A stretch of DNA of 64,000 bases from Paenibacillus sp. E222 (GTDB lineage: Bacteria; Bacillota; Bacilli; Paenibacillales; Paenibacillaceae). Each line of letters starts with the position of its first letter. The first letter of the stretch is position 1. The position numbers and the translations under genes were made by a program. The notes below the pieces were generated by a model. That model was not told the origin of the DNA, ran no database searches, and saw only the letters and a program-made list of their open reading frames with translations. Shown piece after piece: positions 37,432 to 49,210 of this stretch. Location: contig NZ_CP058552.1 in assembly GCF_013401555.1 (NCBI RefSeq), positions 7,254,001 to 7,318,000 of the forward strand, read 5' to 3'.

Positions 37432-38979
37432 TTAATATTTCTCCGATACCAACTTCGCCTGGGTGAAAAGCAGCAAGTAGTCTCTTCCTCCTGCCTTCGA
37501 ATCCGTTCCCGACATATTAAATCCGCCAAATGGATGTGTACCCACCAGTGCACCTGTGCATTTACGGTTAAAGTATAGATTCCCCGCAAAAAATTCCCTT
37601 CTGGCTTGTTCCAGATGTTCGCGATTGCGAGAGATCACCGCACCGGTCAGTCCATAGTCGGTATTATTGGCAATATCCAGCGCATCCTCGAAGGATTCTG
37701 CCTTGATAAAGGCCAACACCGGTCCAAAAATCTCTTCCTGTGAAATCCGTGCTTGCGGGTCGACATCGGCAATAATGGTCGGTTCAATGAAATAACCTGC
37801 CTCGTTCCCTGTACTACCACCGAGTACAAGGCGTCCTTCCCCCTTGCCTATTTCAATATATTCTGTGATCTTGGCATACGCCTTGTCATCGATAACCGGA
37901 CCTACCTGGTTTCCGACTTCAAGCGGACTGCCCATGCTCAGCAGCTTGGTCCGTTCAATCACTTTTTGCAAGACCTCGTCATATACATCTTTATGAATAA
38001 TCGCGCGGGAACACGCGGAGCACTTCTGTCCCGAGAAACCAAATGCTGAAGCTGTGATGGATTCCGCAGCCAATTCCAGATCACTGTCGTTATCTACAAC
38101 AATTGAATCCTTGCCGCCCATTTCGGCAATCACTCGTTTAATCCATTTCTGTCCCGGCGCGGTGCGTGCTGCACGCTCATTGATCCGCAGACCGACGTCT
38201 CTGGAGCCTGTGAAGCTGATAAAGCGGGTGAGCGCATGGTCCACCAGATAATCGCCAACCTCACTGCCCGGTCCTGGCAAATAGTTCACTACGCCATCCG
38301 GCACACCCACTTCTGCAAGCAGCTCCATAAATTTAGCGGCAATAACCGGTGTTGTACTGGCTGGCTTCAATACAACGGTGTTGCCGGATACCAATGCAGC
38401 AGAAGTCATGCCTGCCATAATCGCGAGTGGGAAGTTCCATGGTGGAATGACAACACCCACACCAAGCGGAATATAACTCAATTCATTATCTTCGCCTGCA
38501 ATTCGTGTGAGCGGCTGTGGTTCACTCAGACGCTGCATCTCACGGGCATAAAACTCCATAAAATCAATAGCTTCGGCTGTGTCTGCATCCGCTTCTGGCC
38601 ATGTTTTGCCTGCTTCGTATACCATCCATGCCGAAAATTCATGCTTACGACGACGCATGAGCGCCGCCGCTTTGTACAAATAACGGGCACGTTCATTCGG
38701 GTCCGTATGCTTCCAGGTGCGGAATGTTTCCGCAGCCGTCTGGATGGCCTGCTCGGCAAGCTCTTGATCGGCCTGATAGATCTTTCCGACGATCTGATTT
38801 TTGTACGCAGGATTCACGGAGGATAACGTGCGGGCGCTCGTTATTTTTTGCCCACCGATAATAATAGAGTATTCCTGGCCAAGTTCAGCCTCCACCTTGC
38901 GAAGTGCGTTTTCAAAAGCTTCCCGGTTGGCCGGGACTGCAAAGGATGTGAATGGTTCGTTAACAAAAGGGATATTCAT
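37432..38979 (-). CDS. rocA: L-glutamate gamma-semialdehyde (P5C) dehydrogenase
   Basis: A 515-residue aldehyde dehydrogenase that oxidises pyrroline-5-carboxylate/glutamate semialdehyde to glutamate with NAD, the second step of proline and the last step of arginine breakdown. The catalytic Cys is in [12 protein letters not shown] and the general-base Glu in [11 protein letters not shown]-terminal [16 protein letters not shown] and the length match RocA/PruA of Bacillus type, a separate chain rather than a PutA fusion. ATG at 38979 has AGGAGGAA 6 bases upstream. It is divergent from proline dehydrogenase and has a consensus sigma-54 promoter. Confidence 0.94.
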   Translation of the reverse strand: MNIPFVNEPFTSFAVPANREAFENALRKVEAELGQEYSIIIGGQKITSARTLSSVNPAYKNQIVGKIYQADQELAEQAIQTAAETFRTWKHTDPNERARYLYKAAALMRRRKHEFSAWMVYEAGKTWPEADADTAEAIDFMEFYAREMQRLSEPQPLTRIAGEDNELSYIPLGVGVVIPPWNFPLAIMAGMTSAALVSGNTVVLKPASTTPVIAAKFMELLAEVGVPDGVVNYLPGPGSEVGDYLVDHALTRFISFTGSRDVGLRINERAARTAPGQKWIKRVIAEMGGKDSIVVDNDSDLELAAESITASAFGFSGQKCSACSRAIIHKDVYDEVLQKVIERTKLLSMGSPLEVGNQVGPVIDDKAYAKITEYIEIGKGEGRLVLGGSTGNEAGYFIEPTIIADVDPQARISQEEIFGPVLAFIKAESFEDALDIANNTDYGLTGAVISRNREHLEQARREFFAGNLYFNRKCTGALVGTHPFGGFNMSGTDSKAGGRDYLLLFTQAKLVSEKY

Positions 38980-39062
38980 AATGATTTCCTCCTTCAGATG
39001 TGGGGGTTCGCTGGCTGTTTGCCTGAGTTGCCATGCATTTTTACTCATCACCCAATATATGT

Positions 39063-39078
39063 AGCAAGATCCGTGCCA
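39063..39078 (-). promoter_or_regulatory. Sigma-54 (-24/-12) promoter for rocA
   Basis: On the minus strand the bases read TGGCAC-GGATC-TTGCT, a full match to the sigma-54 consensus with correct 12-base spacing of GG and GC. The predicted start is near 39053, about 74 bases before the rocA ATG. Confidence 0.8.
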
Positions 39079-39127
39079 ACTCCGGTTGATGAAGGAATAT
39101 TTTTATAAATAAATGTTTTTCTTCAAA

Positions 39128-39142
39128 ATAACCGCCCGTTAT
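39128..39142. promoter_or_regulatory. Inverted repeat between the two sigma-54 promoters
   Basis: ATAAC-CGCCC-GTTAT, perfect 5-bp arms, between the divergent promoters (about 53 bases upstream of the proline dehydrogenase start point and 82 upstream of the rocA start point). It is a candidate binding site for the sigma-54 activator; no second copy was found nearby. Confidence 0.35.
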
Positions 39143-39161
39143 CTTCTATGCAGAACAATCT

Positions 39162-39177
39162 TGGCATGATTATTGCT
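39162..39177 (+). promoter_or_regulatory. Sigma-54 (-24/-12) promoter for proline dehydrogenase
   Basis: TGGCAT-GATTA-TTGCT with correct spacing, identical in its conserved bases to the aspA promoter. The predicted start is near 39187, 36 bases before the ATG. Confidence 0.75.
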
Positions 39178-39223
39178 TGATCACTTTGTTATAAAGAAAC
39201 ATGATCCATAAGGAGGAACCCCG

Positions 39224-40147
39224 ATGAGTATCGGAACGGAAATGTACCGTAAAACGCTGCTGACCGTCGCAGGTAATAAAGCTGTGGAGAATCTCTCCAT
39301 CAAATACGGCAAAAAGCTGGCTGGCAAGTTTATCGCAGGCAACACACTGGAAGAGGCTCTCGAAGAGATTCGCGTACTCAACAACAAAGGCATTATGGCT
39401 ACACTGGATCATCTCGGCGAGGGCATTACCCATTTAAGAGAAGCTGGGCTGTATCGGGATGAGTATATACGTCTGGTGGAAGGCATTGCCCGTCAGAATG
39501 CGGACTCCAATGTCTCGCTAAAACCAACCCAAATGGGACTCGCGCTGGACCCTGAGGAAGGTTATCGAAATATACGTGCGGTTGCCACCCAAGCGAAGCT
39601 GCATGATCTGTTTGTGCGGATCGATATGGAGGACAGTCCGTTTACCCAAGCGACTTTGGATATTGTGCGCCGTTTACATTCGGAAGGACTGGATAATACA
39701 GGTACGGTACTGCAAGCCTACTTGCATCGTACCGTGGAAGATACACGTGATATGATTCGGGAAGGAATCCGGCTGCGTCTGGTCAAAGGTGCTTACAAGG
39801 AACCTGCATCCGTTGCTTTTCAGAACACTTCAGAAGTGATTGATCAATTCAAAACGATGATTCGCAGCCATCTCGATCAAGGCGTATACACAGCGGTTGC
39901 TTCACATGATGACCATATCATTGCCTGGACCAAGCAATACGCGAAGGATCGGGGAATTTCCCCGGATGCGTTTGAATTTCAAATGTTGTACGGCTTGCGT
40001 ATGGGCGAACAGGAACGCCTGGCCAGAGAAGGTTACCGCATTCGTTGTTACGTGCCCTATGGAACGATGTGGTACCCGTACTACACCCGCCGTCTGGCCG
40101 AGAAACCCGCAAATCTCTGGATGGTGGTCAAAAACATGTTCAGATAA
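39224..40147 (+). CDS. Proline dehydrogenase
   Basis: A 307-residue FAD enzyme that oxidises proline to pyrroline-5-carboxylate, the first step of proline degradation (PutB/FadM/YcgM-type single-domain enzyme). Family stretches are LVKGAYKEPASVAF (FAD and substrate site) and the C-terminal RCYVPYGTMWYPYYTRRLAEKP with its conserved YYxRRxxE substrate-binding pattern. AAGGAGGAA precedes ATG 39224. P5C formed here is the substrate of the divergent rocA product. Both genes carry sigma-54 promoters. Confidence 0.93.
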   Translation: MSIGTEMYRKTLLTVAGNKAVENLSIKYGKKLAGKFIAGNTLEEALEEIRVLNNKGIMATLDHLGEGITHLREAGLYRDEYIRLVEGIARQNADSNVSLKPTQMGLALDPEEGYRNIRAVATQAKLHDLFVRIDMEDSPFTQATLDIVRRLHSEGLDNTGTVLQAYLHRTVEDTRDMIREGIRLRLVKGAYKEPASVAFQNTSEVIDQFKTMIRSHLDQGVYTAVASHDDHIIAWTKQYAKDRGISPDAFEFQMLYGLRMGEQERLAREGYRIRCYVPYGTMWYPYYTRRLAEKPANLWMVVKNMFR

Positions 40148-40190
40148 TTGTTGCCTGGATTAACACTTGTAAGGTACAGCAAGAAGAATA

Positions 40191-40229
40191 AAAAACCATG
40201 CTGCCTTTTTTGAGGCAACATGGTTTTTT
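40191..40229. terminator. Terminator after proline dehydrogenase
   Basis: AAAAACCATG...CATGGTTTTT with an inner GCCT/AGGC stem; symmetric, so it may also serve the convergent collagen-like operon. Confidence 0.8.
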
Positions 40230-40345
40230 GGTTACCAAACAGCTACACAGCAGGCCAGAGAGATGGACCTATCTCATTACCATTCACCAATGTCTAAAAA
40301 ATGAGCATCCCTAAATTGAAATGTCTACTTTTCTGGACACGTTCA

Positions 40346-42145
<1,800 letters not shown>

Positions 42146-42199
42146 TTAATCAACCTCCTTTTTATTATGACTTAATTTCCTTATGTTACCTACTAAATA

Positions 42200-42556
42200 T
42201 CATCCCGAGCCTAACTGTTCGGCAGATACTAATCGGTGCGCGTCTACCAGCTCACCCGAAGATGTCTTTCCCCACACGGAAACCTCGGTCTCATTCACAG
42301 CTGGACCACTGATCGTGAATACGAACTCGTAAGCAACAAAGTTTGTACTATAATCCCTAGTGAGTACCTGGTTAGGAGAAACTTCGATCAACTCACTGAC
42401 ATACAACGTTCTTTCCCCGTTCAAGATATAACCGAAAATCTGAAGAGTTGAACTATTGACCACATCCGTGTTCACAATCCTCACCGTCACAAAACTCGAA
42501 GGATTCACACCAAGAACTGGACTATTGTCAATGGGTCCGGTTGATAGAACAGTCAT
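42200..42556 (-). CDS. Stand-alone copy of the collagen-protein N-terminal domain
   Basis: A 118-residue protein from ATG 42556 (MTVLSTGPIDNS) with GAAGGAGGGG upstream. It aligns end to end with residues 1-118 of its two neighbours (ILSTGPI.N, RTLYV.E, PNQV.T.DY..NF.A.EFVF, VSVWGK...GELV.AHRLVS), but stops there, with no collagen or head. It lies between the two collagen-like genes, with gaps of about 55-60 bases, so the three are likely one operon. It may be an assembly or base component. Confidence 0.75.
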   Translation of the reverse strand: MTVLSTGPIDNSPVLGVNPSSFVTVRIVNTDVVNSSTLQIFGYILNGERTLYVSELIEVSPNQVLTRDYSTNFVAYEFVFTISGPAVNETEVSVWGKTSSGELVDAHRLVSAEQLGSG

Positions 42557-42614
42557 ACAATCCCCTCCTTCAGGCAGCCTATTCCCCATTCTGCATCAGA
42601 GCTCACAGCTTTAG

Positions 42615-44483
<1,869 letters not shown>

Positions 44484-46178
44484 ATGAAACATTTACTTCC
44501 AGATTTGATGTCCTTATTACGTACAGATATGAGTATCCTGGATTCAAGCCTCTCCATGCCCAGCATCCCTTCAACCACTGGACTGGCCGACGCCATCCCC
44601 CTGTTCAATACAAGTCCTTATCTGTTAATTCAGGATGATGGACCTTCGTTGGGCTATATTGCTGTATCCGATGTTCTGCAAGAAATGATGCATGCCCATC
44701 GGCTTATGGAGGCTTATTTCGAGACAACACTGGAGACAGCAGGCTCAGCTCTGACGTTGATTAATGAAGAAGCAAAGGTAACCTACTGGACATCGGGTGC
44801 GGAGCATGTTTTTTCCATTAACAAAAAAGATATCATCGGCAAACCGGCAGCGGATTTCTTTCCCCCGGATCGCCTTCAATCGCTCAAAACGTTATATACA
44901 GGGGAAACTGTGTATCGAAAGCAGCACCAACCAAGACCCGATCTGTTCGCCCTGATTAATGCACGTCCGGTGCATCTCGATGGACGTATTGTAGGCGCGG
45001 TTGCCGCCGAAGTGGATATAACAACCGAAATCCGTCTGCATCAAGAGTTATTACATATGACTTCCAAAGTCCAGCATCTGGAGAAAGCCGTTGCCCGTCT
45101 GCGGCCGGATTCCGATCCGTTTGCCAGAATCAAGGGCAGCAGCCCGGTAATCAACCAGTGTCTGGAGACTATTCGCAAGATCAGTACCACCTCAGCTACC
45201 GTGCTTATTCTTGGAGAGAGCGGAACGGGCAAGGAGTTATTCGCCAAAGCCATTCACGACCTGCGTGAACCGCAGACAGCGCCGTTTATTGCCATTAACT
45301 GCGGAGCTATTCCTGGTTCATTATTTGAGAGTGAATTATTTGGCTACGAGAAGGGTGCATTTTCAGGGGCTGATCCCAAAGGAAAAAAAGGGAAAATTGA
45401 ACTAGCCGAAGGCGGTACGCTCTTTTTGGATGAAATAGGTGAGATGCCACTGGAGCTTCAGGTGAAGCTATTGCGTGTATTGCAGGAGAAAAGTTACTTC
45501 CCTGTCGGTGGAACACGCATGAAACAGGCCAGCTGCCGGATTATCGCCGCAACCAATCAGAATCTGCTGGGCATGATCGCCCGCAACCAATTCCGGGAGG
45601 ATCTCTACTATCGACTGAATGTCATTAACCTCGTCATCCCTCCTCTGCGTAAGCGCAAGGAAGATATTTACGAGTTGACACAGACATTCCTGCAAGAGTT
45701 TTCCTTGCTCTATAATCGTCATATTGAATTGGTTCCTCCTGAGGTGTTCAAGCTGTTATTCCAATATGACTGGCCGGGTAACGTACGGGAATTAAGAAAT
45801 GTGATTGAACGGATCACCATTCTCACCACGGATGGCGAGGTTAAGCCCGAATATCTCCCTGACACCTTCATTTCATCCATGGATCAGGCACAATCCATTT
45901 TGCACGAGACGGAGCAGCTTCATCCACAGCCTGGCCTGGAATCGGGCTCATCTCCTCTCCCAAGTGGCACGGGCCCATCTGTTCCAATACATGAAGGAGA
46001 AAACGAGAAGTCCACGGATACTTCGACCCTATCCTATCAGGAGCAGTTAGACACCTATGAGTCGGAACTGCTGCTGCAATATTTGAAAGCCGCCGGAGGC
46101 AACAAAAGAACACTCGCCCGGCAGCTCGGCATCTCCAGAGCAACGCTCTATAACCGCATGAAGAGGCTCGGTCTATGA
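44484..46178 (+). CDS. Sigma-54-dependent transcriptional activator (PAS-AAA-Fis)
   Basis: A 564-residue enhancer-binding protein; ATG at 44484 is preferred over GTG 44475 because TGAGGTG then has proper spacing. Residues 1-85 are an unassigned N-terminal domain, about 86-200 a PAS domain (ALTLINEEAKVTYWTSGAEHVF), about 210-450 the AAA+ domain with Walker A GESGTGKE, Walker B GGTLFLDEIGEM and the sigma-54 contact loop GAFSGA (usual GAFTGA), and a Fis-type helix-turn-helix at the end (NKRTLARQLGISRATLYNRM). In architecture it is like RocR/BkdR/PrdR of Bacillus. It is the only such activator in the window, so it is the likely activator of rocA, proline dehydrogenase and perhaps aspA. Confidence 0.92.
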   Translation: MKHLLPDLMSLLRTDMSILDSSLSMPSIPSTTGLADAIPLFNTSPYLLIQDDGPSLGYIAVSDVLQEMMHAHRLMEAYFETTLETAGSALTLINEEAKVTYWTSGAEHVFSINKKDIIGKPAADFFPPDRLQSLKTLYTGETVYRKQHQPRPDLFALINARPVHLDGRIVGAVAAEVDITTEIRLHQELLHMTSKVQHLEKAVARLRPDSDPFARIKGSSPVINQCLETIRKISTTSATVLILGESGTGKELFAKAIHDLREPQTAPFIAINCGAIPGSLFESELFGYEKGAFSGADPKGKKGKIELAEGGTLFLDEIGEMPLELQVKLLRVLQEKSYFPVGGTRMKQASCRIIAATNQNLLGMIARNQFREDLYYRLNVINLVIPPLRKRKEDIYELTQTFLQEFSLLYNRHIELVPPEVFKLLFQYDWPGNVRELRNVIERITILTTDGEVKPEYLPDTFISSMDQAQSILHETEQLHPQPGLESGSSPLPSGTGPSVPIHEGENEKSTDTSTLSYQEQLDTYESELLLQYLKAAGGNKRTLARQLGISRATLYNRMKRLGL

Positions 46179-46355
46179 CCAGCCTCTTCTTATCGATATT
46201 CTGGTACGGACGGAACCCCATAGCCATTCTCATCCAGATAGAAGAACTGGCCGATTGGTTAGTGGAAACGAAGCGTTAATACTTCCATTTTGACTAACTT
46301 ATCAGCTTCATGAACCTTGTATCTCATAGTCATCTGATTAAGATTGACACCATCA

Positions 46356-46407
46356 AAAAAAACACGCAGATCTGGCTCAATTGGCCAGTTACTGTGTGTT
46401 TTTTTAG
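46356..46407. terminator. Bidirectional terminator
   Basis: AAAAAACAC.CAG...CTG.GTGTTTTTT with inner TGGC/GCCA pairing, between the convergent activator and STAND ATPase genes. Confidence 0.75.
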
Positions 46408-46457
46408 GTTATTTCAATGATTAAATTTCCAGTCAGCCCGCATTATGCTTTCTGTCA

Positions 46458-48527
46458 CTATAGCACTCTTGCCAATCGGACCAAAGCGGCTCGCAGATGC
46501 CGATAGAATGTGGCCCGGCTCATTGAGCATGCCTGCGCTGCGGCAGTTGGATTGCCAGCATGTGTCCAATAGGCCGCATATAACAGCAGCTGATCCTGCT
46601 GGGAGATACCATGGACCCGACCCTCCAGCAAATCCAGGATATGCGTCTGTAGGTGGATTCCACCCGACATGCCATTCACTCGCGCAGCATACTCATGCAA
46701 TTCTCCGGGAGAGTGCAGATAAGTCAGCATTTTACGCACGTCCTGTTCGGACCAGGGAACCTGATTCACTCCAGATGCCCCCTGCTGTACCCCACTGCCC
46801 TTTGTATCCGGAACCAAGAGGGACATCACCCAATCCCCGAATTGTCCACTGCGCAAATCCAGATCCAGTACATCTGCCTGATCTTCATAAAGGTCACATA
46901 AACGAGTACGCGCTCTTTTACTCCGAAAACCAATGCTCTGCAAAAACAGCTTCAGATAAGGATTGGTTGCGACCAGTATAACCCTGGCCCCTTCTCCCAG
47001 TAGTGACAGCCGATCCAGCGACATATAACCCACAAGTTCTTCACGTTTGTAACCTGGCACATCAGCCCTTGCTGCAGCAAGTACCGCAAAGTGAGTATCC
47101 GTCTGGTCCGGATCGCAATCCAGCTCTTCCGGTGTGAAGCATTCCTGCATTTCGGCTGGAAAATAGTTGCACAACAGCCCGCTACTCTCCCGGTGCACGA
47201 GTACCGTAATGAACATCGCGATCGGAACGCCCTCCTTGTCACGCATTAATACAATTCCCTCAGGATAACGCTGTGCCAATTCGTCTAAAAAAGCTGGATA
47301 AGACGGCGCCTGCCACGGCTCCACGCTATATTCACACCACTGTTGAAGCAATTGGTGCAATGCCGGCAAGTCTTCCGCTCGCATCACTTCCAGCGGAGAA
47401 AACAGTGAATCAGCCGACACATCAGCGTACTTCCGATGCTGGAGCATGGATTCCTGACACAAAAGGAGCATTTTCCTCGTAATCTGGCGTCTCTCATGCG
47501 GACCCGCTTGTTCATGGAGCGGCTTTAACAGACCTGCTATTCGCACACGCATGGCTTGCAGACGCTGTGGTTCGCGTTGGCGAAAATCCCGAAGCAGATG
47601 TAATCTGGCCATATCATGCAGCGCCAGACCATTGGGCCCGGAACGAATGAACGACATACGCCTCAGAACGTTATATTCCTCAAGCGTCACCTCTGTTTGC
47701 AGCACGGAGGCCAACAATTCCTGATTCGCTGTTTCCAGCAGCGTTAATACCTCAACCATCGGGTGCAGGCGGGGTAGCGTCAATTCAAGCAGCAGCCTGG
47801 CGCTAATCATTTGTGACAATTCGGTCCAATCGGAAAAGGGAACATGCCTGCGCTGATCCGCAGCCTCCACAGCAAGCGCCAGCCCGAGCGGATGTCCATC
47901 TGTCATACGCGCAATCGTCCCGGCCAAGTTCTTATTCAATGATCCTGCCACCGCAATATATTCGGACACTTCTTCACCCGTAAAATGTAGGAGAGGCATC
48001 TGTACGAGGCGCTGCCGCAACCTTGGATGTGTCCGCCACGCTGAACCGAGCTCCGGCCTTGAGGCCAAAATGATAAGTACACCATATAAAGGCAGCTTGG
48101 ATACGAAGACTTCCATAAACCAACTTTCGAGAAGAGCCAGCTCTTCATAATTATCCACAGCAAGGACCAGCCGCCTCTGTACTGAAGGCTTATTCAGCAG
48201 GCTCAATGGCCGCGGGTTACCATCACCCCCCATGGTCTCAAGTCCCAATGTAGAGGAGAGATACTCCAAAAAAACTGACGGTGTCGAGCCGCAGGATCTG
48301 CCATCCATCCATATTGCGGTCGCTCCCTGGTTTCGAGCAACGGACAACATCTCGGACAGCAAGGAAGATTTACCGATGCCTCCCATGCCCGTAACTGAAA
48401 AAATGGTTAAAGGTGCTTCCGGATTGCCGAGCCATCGGTCCAACATCATCAGTTCCTTGGCTCGACCCACAAAACGTTTTCCATGACCATAGTGGCTATC
48501 GTATTGAACCTCACTACTGTTCTCCAT
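46458..48527 (-). CDS. STAND-type ATPase regulator with GNAT-like and HTH regions
   Basis: A 689-residue protein. Residues 15-300 form a STAND/NB-ARC-like ATPase: GKRFVGRAKEL, Walker A GMGGIGKSS (47-55), Walker B RRLVLAVDNYEEL and a GxP-type turn TDGHPLGLALAVE. The middle (about 380-560) has VLMRDKEGVPIAMFITVLVHRE and ATNPYLKLFLQSIGFR, which reads like a degenerate GNAT acetyltransferase fold. The last 45 residues (AAAQACSMSRATFYRHLRAAL) are a helix-turn-helix. It is thus probably an ATP-dependent transcription factor of the MalT/AfsR style that oligomerises on ligand binding. The target is unknown. Confidence 0.75.
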   Translation of the reverse strand: MENSSEVQYDSHYGHGKRFVGRAKELMMLDRWLGNPEAPLTIFSVTGMGGIGKSSLLSEMLSVARNQGATAIWMDGRSCGSTPSVFLEYLSSTLGLETMGGDGNPRPLSLLNKPSVQRRLVLAVDNYEELALLESWFMEVFVSKLPLYGVLIILASRPELGSAWRTHPRLRQRLVQMPLLHFTGEEVSEYIAVAGSLNKNLAGTIARMTDGHPLGLALAVEAADQRRHVPFSDWTELSQMISARLLLELTLPRLHPMVEVLTLLETANQELLASVLQTEVTLEEYNVLRRMSFIRSGPNGLALHDMARLHLLRDFRQREPQRLQAMRVRIAGLLKPLHEQAGPHERRQITRKMLLLCQESMLQHRKYADVSADSLFSPLEVMRAEDLPALHQLLQQWCEYSVEPWQAPSYPAFLDELAQRYPEGIVLMRDKEGVPIAMFITVLVHRESSGLLCNYFPAEMQECFTPEELDCDPDQTDTHFAVLAAARADVPGYKREELVGYMSLDRLSLLGEGARVILVATNPYLKLFLQSIGFRSKRARTRLCDLYEDQADVLDLDLRSGQFGDWVMSLLVPDTKGSGVQQGASGVNQVPWSEQDVRKMLTYLHSPGELHEYAARVNGMSGGIHLQTHILDLLEGRVHGISQQDQLLLYAAYWTHAGNPTAAAQACSMSRATFYRHLRAALVRLARVL

Positions 48528-48871
48528 CTGTGTCCTCCGTACTAGATACTGGTACTTTCCATATATCTTATTTCCTCACAAGTTGAGACTATATTGAGAC
48601 GCACAGTTACATGTGAAGTGATAAAATCTAGATAAAAGCCAAATTATAGTAAAATATATAAAACAGCTATATGTAAACGTTTAACACAGGGTACATACAG
48701 CTTTCATTCCGCTGTTTAACATAATCGCCATTCCGCTAATCGAGCACACCAATCAAGTGGGCATTGGATGTGATGCAGAACGCTGAAGTCCATTAGCATC
48801 ACCTATTTTCGAACTTCATGCTTCCCTTTCAGAACCTATACAGCCCGATATTCAAGGAAAGGCGGATTTGT
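48528..48871. other. 344-base intergenic region, no gene seen
   Basis: An AT-rich stretch upstream of the divergent STAND ATPase and small hypothetical genes. It contains ATGTAAACGTTTAACA (48671-48686), which resembles a catabolite-responsive element but has one base too many. No other structure was supported. Confidence 0.4.
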
Positions 48872-49156
48872 GTGAAAAAAAACCTCGATATCTGTAATCT
48901 GAGCGGACAACTAGGAATCAACCGTGAACGACTTGATGAATGGTTGCGTCAAAGCGTTGTTTCATCCAAAAAGATGGAGACGGAAACTCTTCCGGAGCGC
49001 AGCTCTTCGCCATATCGCTTGGCCGCTCCCACCTCGTTATCCCTTGCACCTTCCTCCGGACAACCCAAACTGTTTCGCGGCCGCCGTTCGGATTCTGGCA
49101 CAACCGTATTACCAAGAGAATTACGACAAGCCCGTCGCATCAGTAAAAATAGCTAG
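48872..49156 (+). CDS. Small basic hypothetical protein
   Basis: A 94-residue frame starting at GTG 48872 (MKKNLDICNLSGQLGINRERLDEWLR) with AAGGAAAGGCGG upstream. The first 30 residues could be a short helix-turn-helix; the rest is Ser/Arg-rich and probably disordered. No family is recognised. It converges on the PucR-type gene. Confidence 0.45.
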   Translation: MKKNLDICNLSGQLGINRERLDEWLRQSVVSSKKMETETLPERSSSPYRLAAPTSLSLAPSSGQPKLFRGRRSDSGTTVLPRELRQARRISKNS

Positions 49157-49210
49157 ACTGTGCATATCTTCCATTGATGCACAGTCCGGACTGTCTTCCA
49201 GCCTGATCCA

